From the NCBI GenBank assembly GCA_013396755.1, contig VWZF01003842.1, forward strand, positions 4,171,551 through 4,235,550: 64,000 nt of DNA, read 5' to 3'. Within the stretch, counting starts at the first letter, position 1. Each line of letters begins with the position of its first letter. The translations under genes and the position numbers were made by a program. The stretch comes from Sclerurus mexicanus (taxonomy: Eukaryota > Chordata > Aves > Passeriformes > Furnariidae). The notes under the pieces are model-generated. The model was given only the letters and a program-made list of their open reading frames with translations, made no database searches and was not told the origin of the DNA. This document shows, piece after piece, positions 50,043-60,062 of the stretch.

Positions 50043-51946
50043 GGATCTCCAGAGCCCTCGATGAGTTTATGCAATGCTTTCCTTCATCACACACTGCAAC
50101 CACAAAAGACATCTCCTCTGAGACATCACCCCTCATGGAGGGAAATAGTGATGATATTTCATATTAAAAAGAGTCTTCTCTGAATCCAGCTGAAGTACCC
50201 AGAGCAGTCACACTTCAGGCATCAGCAAAATAAAAAAAATAAAATATTAACAACAAACTAGTGTCTGCACGGTTTCTGTTGCTTGTAATGTATAAGAAGA
50301 AACCTTAATCTCTTTTAGGCCTGGGTGAGCTTAGAGTGTAATAAGTAGCTAGAGAAAAGCTCAGCAAGTCTGATATGGTTGTTACTGAAGAAAAGCCAGT
50401 ACAGAACCCCATGAATTGTTGAGGCAATTCTGTATCCATAACCAATGCCATCATGCTGGCAGCCAAGTTTTTGTTAGGCTGTCACATCTACGTTAGTTCA
50501 GAAGTGGTGTCAGATATTGCCACAACAAATTCCCTTGTTATAAAAAATTGAGGTGCATATTTTTATAACATTAATATATAATAGCTAAAATGGTTGGAAT
50601 TCATACCAGTTGGCATTTGGTGTAAGAGTCTTGTTTTGGCTGATATATACAGCATATTGGGAGAGGAGGAAATTTGCTTTCTCTGCAAACATGATGACTT
50701 TCCACAAATCAGAATTTTTCCTCTCCTGTTGAATATTGCGGGGGCTTTTCACAATTGAGCGGAACAAATTTAGGGCTGTAAGTAATTGAGAGTTGGCTGC
50801 TTGCACACAGGAAAAAAGGAAGACAAACAAAATGTCACAGTGATTATTTTTATCTCTGTAAAGTGTGTGAAATTAATTTATGAAAGCAACATTTTTGCCC
50901 TTTTGAAAGTATACGTACACAAGTTAGAAGTCTGGGTGGTTCTCTCCAGGCTACCAGGAAAGCAAAACATCTACTGTATATCTGCCCTTTAATCTAGCAG
51001 ATCTTTATTTGCAGATCTGGCTGTGCACCACGTTTCTGTATCTGTGCTTCTGCCAAGTGCAGAACCAGATTTGGTTCTTAGATATACTGGTTCAAAGCTG
51101 GAGGAGTCTCACTGGCTTCAGCACACACCGAGGAAAGAGAAGAGGGGAAGCGGGCATCCTCTCACTTTCACCCCAGCCTTTTCTGTCTGTAGGGATGTCC
51201 CTGTCTACATGGAGTTTTGCCACTTAGATTTTATTTTAGGTATTATTATGTATTCTGTCCATGGTTGGACAGATGGGAAGAAATGAAGTAATGCTCACAG
51301 GAGCTGAACCCTGTCACCTTGAACTGGGGCTCATCCCTGGTGTAAGTTTACCTAGTCACTCCACTTTGATAAAGCTGTTGCTCAATACCATGTCAGACCT
51401 GCATGCTGCCAGTCATCGTATTAAACCATCCAAGCCAAGATCATTAGGAAGACCTGAAATTCAGGGATCAAATGAAGTAAAACAGATCAAAGTAGCAGAT
51501 AAGACAGTCTACATGAGCTTGGTTTATGCAAAGGTAAATTGACATGGGTTATACAGGGAAGGAAATTCTCTGAAAGTCAGTTTTCACATCATGAAATCCA
51601 GAAAGGGCCACAGTGGACAACAGTGAGGAGGCAAGGAAGCTGCTTGTTGGGAAGGCTGAGCTTCTTCTGTCCTCCTTGGAAACTGCCCCAAGCTACTGCT
51701 GGTTTTAAATACTCCTCCAGACATTACCCTTGGATTAATGTAGGCTTTTAAGGTGAAACAAAAGCAGAACTGTTAGAGAAGAGATTTTAGTTTGGCGGTT
51801 TAAATGAAAGAGTCTCAGGCAGAGTGGAGGGGTAGTAGAAGGGGTTACATTTTTAGGTGAAGCTCTAGCAGTTCAGCTCACAGAGAGATACAAAATGTGC
51901 TCCTCTTGGGAAGAAAAGCTAAATTACAGTGCAGCATAATACCCCT

Positions 51947-51964
51947 CTTCTTCTTCTTCTTCTT
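51947..51964 (+). repeat. CTT trinucleotide repeat, about 6 copies
   Basis: Uninterrupted CTT units followed by a C run, making a short polypyrimidine tract. Confidence 0.9.
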
Positions 51965-52848
51965 TCCCCCATCCCATCTCATCCTCAGCTTTGTTTAATT
52001 AATTTCCTCAAAATTTCCTGTAGTTCCTCGTCTTTCTCTAGACTTATATGGTTCTTCACCCCTCCCTTGGCAATTTTTTTTTTAATTACTCATACCCTGC
52101 CCCTAGTGCTGCCAGCTACTCCTTCCTTATAAAGGAGTGCTCCAAACTCTGTAGAAACCACATTGTACATTTTGAAGTATTGGTACAGTCAGTGGTGGCT
52201 TTACGCTTTTTAGACAGTGGGGAATCTCAGCAGAAAACTTTGTAATAGACTTGGGTAAGAGTGTATGTACATACATTACCAAACGTTTAAGACAGCAATA
52301 TCATTCAGAACAAGAACGACATGGAATATTCATTATTAGCGTAACACTATCAAGGTGAGAACGTTAATCGTTGTATGATGGAAAATAGAAAAAGCAGACA
52401 TTATTTTGTAAAAGGCCTCGAAGTTTTCTCATGACTGCCCCTTTTCAGGCTTGTCCTATTACTGTGAACTCAAGAGTAGTCAGGGGAAATCCCCACTGAG
52501 GGCTACTGTGCAGCTTCCCCGTGTGTCCTCTGCCACAGTGTATTGCGGTGGGTCACGGTGCTGGGTTTGACTCTAGCAAGGCCAACATCAGCACATCAAA
52601 CATAAGGAAAATAAGTCTTGGAAAGATTTCACCAAGGGCTATGAAGTTCTGATAGGCACGGACCTACTGTCTCCATGGTAAGAGCACAGATACTTGTCTG
52701 TTGAAATAGTGGGATAAGGAGCATAACTTGGACCCAAAGGTATCAGCTGCAGGCAAGGGAAGGAGATGGTCATCACCAAAGTGCTAAGGAGCAGCCTTAA
52801 TTCCTTGCAAGATCCATAAGCTGCAATTTCCAGAAGTTAGAAACTCAG

Positions 52849-52884
52849 AGAGATGGGGATAGAGATGGGGATGGAGATGGGGTG
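52849..52884 (+). repeat. Three-copy 12-bp tandem repeat
   Basis: AGAGATGGGGAT occurs twice exactly, followed by the variant GGAGATGGGGTG. The G4 runs at 12-bp spacing are purine-rich with few interruptions. Confidence 0.85.
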
Positions 52885-54920
52885 GGGAGCAACAAAGAAG
52901 ACTTGCTAAACCTGCATAATCTCTGTGGCACAAGCATACTGCTTACACAGCCACCTTCAGATCCCCTTCCTCACTCTAGTTAGTGCTCCCTCCAGGAACA
53001 ACTCCACTGAGACCAATTCACTGACCACACTGTTATTCCAAGTGATTCAGGGCACCAGAATCCAGGCCGTCAGGAGGTCAGTATTACCATTTAATCATGC
53101 CTATCTCAGAACACTTTCTTGCCCTCAACATTTCAAGGGAGCATGAGGGCAGCTTTACAAGAGTACTGTTCATCTTTAAGGGCTGATGGTTGAAGAGTTG
53201 TTCCTTTACCAGCTTTTTCACTGATTGGCACCATGAGTTTAGTTACACTTCCTAAACCTTCTGCGTGCTCATTCCACCAGCGGTAAAGTGAAACCACCAC
53301 TACTGGTCCATCTGCTCTATCAATAGGCACAGGGTACAGTAAACACATGAAGACTGTAACATAAATCCAACTCCTCATGTGAAACCTCTGTAAACATTAG
53401 TTATTACTGTCTTAAAAGATTAACCAAATAAATGTAATCCAAATACTAACAGGGATAAATCTGTCTAGGTGTGGAGATTATGCAAAGTTTCCTAAGGTTT
53501 TCTAAACATGGCTAAAATGTGGTGCTTCAGTTTGTTGTCTTAATGATCAAGTCTGTTGAGTAATAAAATGCAGGAAGGCCTTGCCAGGAGCAACCACCAG
53601 TTGCAGAAGGGCATGTCACTTCAGGGAATCAGATGAGGAAGCTGGGTACCCGGGAAGCACTCCTGCATGTCATGGCATTTGATCAAAGCAGGTTGTAAAT
53701 GTTCTGCTTCATCAAATGATAGCTTCAACAGAAAACAATCAACACAGCAGGAGAGATAACCAGTATAGGTTTCTCTATTTCTTTTTTTATTATTATTTAT
53801 TTATTTCATGTTTATTTTTGAGAGAGTTAGGGGTTGAGAAAACCTGTAAATTAAAATGGACTCGGTGGTGTGGTTTCTGAACCATAATTTAGATTTTGGC
53901 TACTTCTTTTCCAAGTATATCTTCACTCTCACTTTTTTCAGCTAAAGATATCTCCAAAAACTTATCAGGGAGAGAGATGCCCCTTAAATAAGGTAGACTA
54001 TTTTTAGTAACACAATTCCAAACATAACATCCCTATTGTCTTTATTGCATTACTATGGTGGCCAATTTGGAAGGGGATGGAAAGCTTTTGGAGCTTTTCC
54101 ATGCCAGATTCCCTGCCTTGAGCATGGAGCAAGTTTAATTTGTTAATTACAGCTGAGGGCTTATCCAGACACCATGCCCCTTCTAGCCAGAAGCGGTACA
54201 ATGTCAGAGTTTCTATGGGCATGACCTCATCTTGACTGATGCCACACATTTCTTCCAAGGTGAACCTTTACATTCCTGGATGTGAGCCATGTGTAAACTA
54301 GTTTATGCCAATGCCATGGATGTTCTAACAACAAGGGAAATGTATCAGGTGTAATGATGATGAGTCATATTATTCCTAATAATAATAATTGAAGCTGAAA
54401 TATTGAAAGTACCCATATAGACAAGGTGAACTTATGTATGACTTTGAGCTGTTCAGTTCGGTTGGGGGGTTTTCACATGAAAAATGTAATTTAACTTACC
54501 CCTCATGGATGTACCTATTACACTTTTCTGCAGCCCAAAACCTGCCATCCAAGACTGCTCTCTGATTCCAGGTTTCCACCGAGCCCAGGCAGACAGTTGC
54601 TCTGCAAAGCTAGCTTTTGCTCCACACAAGCCAGGGTTATAACGCAGATTAATATGTGGGCTGATACTTTGAGATCTGATGGCAGCCTGAAGAGTCAGAT
54701 TACAAGCAAACATAAGGCCACAGACCTTAATTTTGCAAAACTTGTTCACCTAGAGCCACTACCACCTCTCAGACACTTGTCACCACTCATAGCTTTGGTA
54801 TTACCCAAATTTGTTCGATGCAGAGTTAGTCACATCAGAAGAAAACACCTTCACCACTGATTTGTGCTCACTTACTTCCAGGGGAGGAGTACCAGCTTTC
54901 CCACCCTGCTCAAAAAAAGT

Positions 54921-54939
54921 AAAAAAAAAAAAAAAAAAA
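54921..54939 (+). repeat. Poly-A run (19 A)
   Basis: Nineteen A, preceded by CAAAAAAAGT and followed by GAAGAAG. It could be a retroposon tail remnant. On the minus strand it forms a T tract that mimics a splice-acceptor pyrimidine tract. Confidence 0.88.
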
Positions 54940-55316
54940 GAAGAAGCTGGAAGCAACCAGCAAGGACCCGTGATACTTCTGATGTTTTGCAAGGTAAATG
55001 TATGGCTGTGCTCTCCCTGCTTTGGTAAGCTCATCTTCAGCTGAGGCACACAGCTTTCCACAAGTGGAAGGTTAGTTCCCTAGTGAAAACAGTAGGATAG
55101 ATTAGGGCTTAGTTCAATGATTCAACTTATCACCATTATTAAGACCTCTCTCAAAAGAATCTGAAGAGTTTTGCCCCAAGGTAATAATCCTGCTAGAGGG
55201 ACTTAGAAATGTTCATCATCACTGAAAGTACATTTAAATGAAACACAAAAGTTTCTTGTTGCAGAAAATGAGGATGATTCTATGAAAGCTACTACAGAAT
55301 ATATACAATGTATGAA

Positions 55317-55362
55317 GGGGTTTTGGTTTTCTTTGCTTTTTTTGTTTGGTTGGGGGTTTTTA
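55317..55362 (+). repeat. T/G-rich low-complexity tract
   Basis: Mostly T with G runs (GGGGTTTTGG, then GGTTGGGGG), similar in character to 4497-4550. Confidence 0.6.
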
Positions 55363-56229
55363 AGTCTTGTTTGTCTACATACAGTTGCAACTATGCCCTT
55401 TGCAATACATAATGTAACGTGCTGCTGCTGTAGCCCTGGTACTTCAGTTATTTTAGGGCAGTTATGTCAGAATGAAAGGAAAAAAAAAAGGCTTCTCAGT
55501 GCTTTACATTTACAAACTACTGGCATGACATGTGCTAATTCATTAAAAAAAATCTCATTCATCAAAACAATTCATTTTTTGTTTGAACAGGCTGAATAAA
55601 CAATTTCTTACTGATTTAATCCTGGCAGCCTTTCTAGCGACAAGTGGCTCCAGTTCATGTACAAGTACCACAGTGTCCTTAAGTATCAAGAACAAATTGG
55701 GTACATAAAGGACATTTAGTGATCACCTCTGCATGACTGCCCAGCATTCCCACTCGCCTTTTTCTCCCCCTCTTTTAATTATTTTTCTATTGTAGCAAAT
55801 GCCATTAAAATCTTGAGTTTATCAGAACATTCTGAGAAACATCTGGGTTGGATCCTTTCTTTTCTTTCTCCTGCCAATGATGGGCTGACATGGCATGAAA
55901 TGTTGTCCTGAATCAGCACTAGATTGTGTACTTTCAAAAAAGGTCACAGAATAGTACTGGAACACTGAACAGTCGATTGGAAATGTGCTTACTGTAGGGC
56001 TCACTCTTGTGAAAATAGAGGAAAACTGAGAATATTTTCAATACTTTAAAATGTATACTTTCATTTTGATTATTATCTCCTTTTTCAATCTGACAGTAAG
56101 CATAAAAGCAAAACCTTTGTGCACCATGATTAAGAATACATACTAACATCCAACAGCTACATAAGTGTGTGACAGAAAAATAAATACATTAAAAATAGAC
56201 CAACAACTAGTCCACTTGTGCTGAATTGA

Positions 56230-56277
56230 TCAGGCAGTTGGACTAGATGATTGTTGTATGCCCTTTACAACTGAAAC
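56230..56277 (+). mobile_element. CR1 LINE 3'-terminal fragment (short)
   Basis: GGCAGTTGGACTAGATGATT followed by a CCCTTTACAACTGAAAC block matches the last 50 or so bases of avian CR1 elements, the part just before the terminal tandem repeat. The element is severely 5'-truncated. It runs straight into the ATTCT array at 56278, which occupies the place of the normal CR1 tail repeat. Confidence 0.8.
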
Positions 56278-56357
56278 ATTCTATTCTATTCTATTCTATT
56301 CTATTCTATTCTATTCTATTCTATTCTATTCTATTCTATTCTATTCTATTCTATTCT
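56278..56357 (+). repeat. ATTCT microsatellite, 16 perfect copies, grown from a CR1 tail
   Basis: Eighty bases of uninterrupted ATTCT begin exactly where a CR1 3' tail repeat would begin. CR1 copies normally end in a few short tandem units related to this one. The simplest reading is slippage expansion of that tail. Perfect repetition implies recent growth or ongoing length variation. Confidence 0.95.
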
Positions 56358-57549
56358 CTTCTAAGTCACTTGGTTCTTCTCTGAGTCAGGTCCAGTCAAT
56401 CTGAGATAAACCTTCTCTCACTAAGTTGTCTGTCTCTACACTCTGAACTTCAGAATGGATCCCTTGGTTCAGCACTATTTGGCTACTCTCTGCACCATCT
56501 TTCAGGACAGTTTTGCCTTGAAACTGACAGGAAAAAATGGCACCTTCTTACACTCGAGTCTATTTCTTTTGCCAATACAGTCATTCTATCATTTCAGCAA
56601 TGAACATACTTTTTTCCTGGTTTTTGTAGGAGCAAGTTCTGAAGAGTGACAGCTTTCATGTACCCAGGTTGTTTTCCCTTTCATGTACCAGCCATATCAC
56701 CACTAACCCTCAAACTCCGTATGCAATGCCTAATTCTGACTGTGAAATACACAGCCTATTCCACAGTGACCAGAAGCCAATACAAGGAGAAGCAAGGAGA
56801 CTTGTTCTACCTGATTGGTAGTATACACAATGAAATGGGAGCCAGAAGATGCCAAAATAGAAAGCCAGGCTTATTTCAGCAAAGGAGAGCCAGGGAAAAA
56901 AGATGATTTCTTCTTTCATATTCTAGGCTATTTTTCAGGTTTGACTACTAACAATGATCTTTTTTATCTTATGAGGGATTTGTTTTACCAGTATGGATGA
57001 ATGCAAGGGGTTTTATATCCATCTTATTAGTCAATTTTCATCAGAAGATTCCACGGTAGAAGATTCATCAGTAGAAGCTTATGAGGACACTGATAGGTAG
57101 AAATATTAACATTTCAGTGGCACTCAGCTCTAAATTTTCCCCTCACAGATTGGGAATCAGGACTTTCCCAACTGTAGACATATCAGCTTAAACATGGGTT
57201 GCCAACAACAGAAAAAATAAAGTTACAGTTTCAGAATTAAAATAATTTTCCTTCAAAATCACGTGTAAAAGTAATATTTTTTTTCTAAACCTTTCCCATG
57301 TGACCTTGCTGCATGTGACCTAAAAACTACATGACCTTGAGCTGAGCAATGGGTACTTTTATTAGTCAGTACTTCCAACTATAATTCTCAGCTTTATGAA
57401 GAAATCCCATCCTATTTAAATGGAACAAATTAAAAAACTAAGTAACAAAAGAAAACACCAAAACCCAAAAAAATCCCTTGAAACAGCTCAGCTCTGTGAC
57501 TTCTGAGCATGCTGTAAGCTTAGAACTCCTCCTCTTCTCCTCTTCCAAG
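56358..57549. other. Region without recognisable gene
   Basis: Short open frames only (86 codons or fewer), none recognised. Its right end contains the pyrimidine tract of the exon candidate starting at 57550. Confidence 0.5.
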
Positions 57550-57663
57550 TGCACACAAGGAAAGAAGGCAGCCTGGCAGTTACCAAGTGATTTACTGAAA
57601 ATCAAATCGACACATGAGAGTTTCCAGAGACTTTTAGTTGCATATGTTCAAATGAAAACCCAG
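57550..57663 (+). other. Candidate internal coding exon, 114 bp, phase 0
   Basis: A long pyrimidine tract (57524-57546) leads to AAG at 57547-57549, a good 3' splice site. The next 114 bases are open in one frame only, 38 whole codons, and end in CAG followed by GTAGGG, a good 5' splice site. The peptide begins CTQGKKAAWQLPSDLLKIKS and ends RLLVAYVQMKTQ, with an ordinary soluble-protein composition and no low complexity. The other two frames contain stops. I recognise no family and found no compatible neighbouring coding exon, so it may be part of a gene whose other exons lie elsewhere, an lncRNA exon, or chance. It is the best exon-like signal I found. Confidence 0.3.
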
Positions 57664-59891
57664 GTAGGGTTTTTTGGGGTTTGGCTGATTGATTTTTCCA
57701 TGAAAGTAATTTAAAGCTGATGGTTTGAGCCACTTTTATTTTTTAATTAAAGCTTGATGGTGGAAGGCAGGGAGGATTGCCAGCTGATAAAAGTAGTATG
57801 GGCAAGTCTGTCTGGAAGATACTCATCACAGCATACAAACATGCACTGGGCAGCCTGCAGCACATGAAGGGAGGTTGTCACTGTTCTATAGCCATTAATG
57901 TCACATGGGGAAAACCCCCAGGACTGATTTTGACCTTGTAGTCTCCAGTGGCTTCCAAGAAGGAATGTAGCCACGGGAGAATGGAACACCAAAATGGCCA
58001 AGGCAGAGGGGGAAATGGAGCCAAGCAGTCCAAGTTCTTGCACCCAGGAAGGAAACACATAAGCTTTAGATCTCATGCCTTATGGATTCATGGCGCAAAC
58101 CCATAGTTTCAGAGAATACCGATGGAGGACCGGCTGCAGCACTTTGAACTCCCAAGGAAAGCAAACATTAGGAGAGAGATTTGGCCAGTCTGTCTCTAGA
58201 CACTGCTCTCTTTAGCGTCCCCAGTAAGAGGATGAACACACGTTACACCTTCCAAGGGATCTGCAAAGAGAAGGTAAGCAAGGCTTTGGAGCATTGTTTT
58301 CATTGACTATTAGGATGATGACTATAATGCAGTCAGAGAGCTTCCACCATTTCAGAATCAAAAAGTGGCTCCCACACCTGGATGGGATGCTGTTCCCGTT
58401 CCTGTTTCCTCATTTCTTTCTCTCTGATGTTCCTCATCTGAACAGGCTCCATTCCTTGCTATCTCGCTCACAGCCAGCTTTGCATGCAATGTTTATTCTT
58501 CCAGTTTGCTTCTTTTTGTCGTCTTCTTTTAGTCTCAAGGTTCCCCTTCAGTTCCATTGTCCTTCCTGTCCCATATCACCTTCCCCCATCTCCCACATCC
58601 TCCATGCAGTCCCCAGGTCCTTCTGCTGCTGTGGGACCAAGCAGTGCCAGAGAATGTCGTCCTCTGCCTTGGGAGAAAATGGCAGGTTCAGAAAAGGCTT
58701 GTGGGCCCTGGAGAAATTTGCAGCAGCAACTCCTGCATGCCTGCCTGTGGTAGCAGAGAGACCAAGTGCCATGAATCTGTACTCCCTCTGGATTTGGAAG
58801 ATTTTTTGGGAGTAATCTTGGCAGAAATAAATTGCTTTGAAAACATCTGTTGCCATACAATATCAGAATAGAGCAGGAAAAAAGGAAGCTCCCCACCTCA
58901 AATTGTGTCACTCTAAAACCCACCACTCCAAATTTTTGCAGCAAAACAAAGAAAGTCTTGTTGGGGCAGTGGGCACCACTTCCCCTGCAGCTGGTGCTGG
59001 AGGTGGAATAGCTTTCCTTGCCAGTTGTGGGCTACTTCACAGATGTCCTTTTGTTCCCCTTTCACACTAGCCACAATTTCCTCTTAAACTTTAATCCTCT
59101 CTCCATTTCTAATGTATGCAAATATATGCCAAAAATCAAGTCAGAGTTACAAGACAGAGCAAGTTATTGGGGTGGGGGTGGGAGGGAGACAAGGAGACAG
59201 TGGAATTTCTTTGTTAGTATAAATGTTTCAAGGATCAAAATAGTTTAGAAAAATATCTGAAACCAAAGAGTGAAGTGCCTTTATTGTCCATGCTAACCTT
59301 GGGAAAAGGGAACAGCTGAATTTTCTATTCTGCACCGTTTACATGAAAAGGGCTCTCAAAGCAAGGAAGAAAACTTCTGCTTGTCCTGCCCATATGCCAG
59401 GTTTCAGCCAATGTGCTGATGCAGGAGAGACACTCCCTCTCCTGGGATTCCACATGATTCCCATTTTGGCTCCTCCTAGGTCCACGGCTGCACCAAGCCA
59501 CAATTCCCATGGCTGTTCAAGTTACATGAGCAACTGCTTGGAGGACTAGTTTTCAAAAGAGGCAGATGAACATGATCATCTCCAGCAACAGATGAGGCCT
59601 ACAACCTCTATCATTCTCCCTTCTGAATGGAAACTGTTTCCCATGGCCCCAAGTATACCAGCCAAAGCTCACTGCCACGATAAATGAGTGCAAAGCAGTT
59701 GCATTCAACAAATTTCAGTGCCCTTGTCTTTGTGTGGTGCTTATCTTTCCTCACAAAACAGTAAACTAAGGTAACCGCTGAGATCTGAGGCTCTTGGAAA
59801 TCTTACTGTGCAGTTCACATGTGTCTACTCTGCACTTTGTCTCCTCACTTCCTTTTAAAGACACCTACTTCTCTCTGTCGCCCCCACTTAC
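57664..59891. other. Region without recognisable gene; second exon-like interval at 58225-58273
   Basis: The longest gap-free open frame of the window (173 codons, 58294-58815, plus) lies here, but it has no recognised domain and overlaps long minus-strand frames. A 49-bp interval (58225-58273) is bounded by CCCCAG and by GTAAGC, and one frame reads KRMNTRYTFQGICKEK. Its open frame is not compatible with the phase of the candidate at 57550-57663, so if both are exons they would more likely be non-coding. Confidence 0.4.
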
Positions 59892-59937
59892 CTCCCGCTG
59901 TTCCTTTGGTTGACGTCCTCATCTCCACTTCTGCCAT
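59892..59937 (-). other. Candidate short first coding exon (weak)
   Basis: On the minus strand ACAATGG gives a strong start context (A at -3, G at +4), with an in-frame TAG three codons upstream. It is followed by 15 codons (MAEVEMRTSTKGTAG) and one extra base, ending in GGGAG then GTAAGT, a near-perfect donor. No CpG island or promoter is visible to its right, and no downstream exon was recognised. Splice-like matches of this quality occur by chance in 64 kb. Confidence 0.15.
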
Positions 59938-60017
59938 TGTGTTCTACTGTCCTACTGTCTACTAGTCTTTCTCTTTCCCTCAGTCCCTTAAGTCCTCCTC
60001 ATTTGTGAATATCATGT

Positions 60018-60062
60018 CAAAAAATACCCCAAACAAACAAAAAAAAAACCCCAAAAACCCCC
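60018..60062 (+). repeat. A/C-rich low-complexity tract
   Basis: A runs alternating with CCCC, including ten A in a row. It resembles 6461-6530. Confidence 0.7.

Larger units (their letters stand above)
39877..56229. other. Region without recognisable gene, patchy GC content
   Basis: No supported gene. Several patches are GC-richer than the left half of the window (about 40260-40990, 41290-41960, 44820-45060, 46030-46400, 49210-49390). They have more and longer open frames, up to 128 codons, often on both strands at once, which is expected of GC-richer non-coding DNA. None carries a domain I recognise. Stretches resembling an ancient amniote repeat occur near 42585-42610, 43985-44015, 44685-44720, 45880-45908 and 46880-46930. 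Confidence 0.5.

Noticed and set aside
54917..54951. Minus-strand T tract plus AG resembling a strong splice acceptor, with a donor at 54868
   Set aside because: The pyrimidine tract is just the complement of a 19-A run, and the enclosed interval is short and without support.
58294..58815. Longest gap-free frame, 173 codons
   Set aside because: Rich in S, F, P, L and C with no recognisable domain, overlapped by long minus-strand frames (58548-58944), and with no good flanking splice sites that would place it in a gene.
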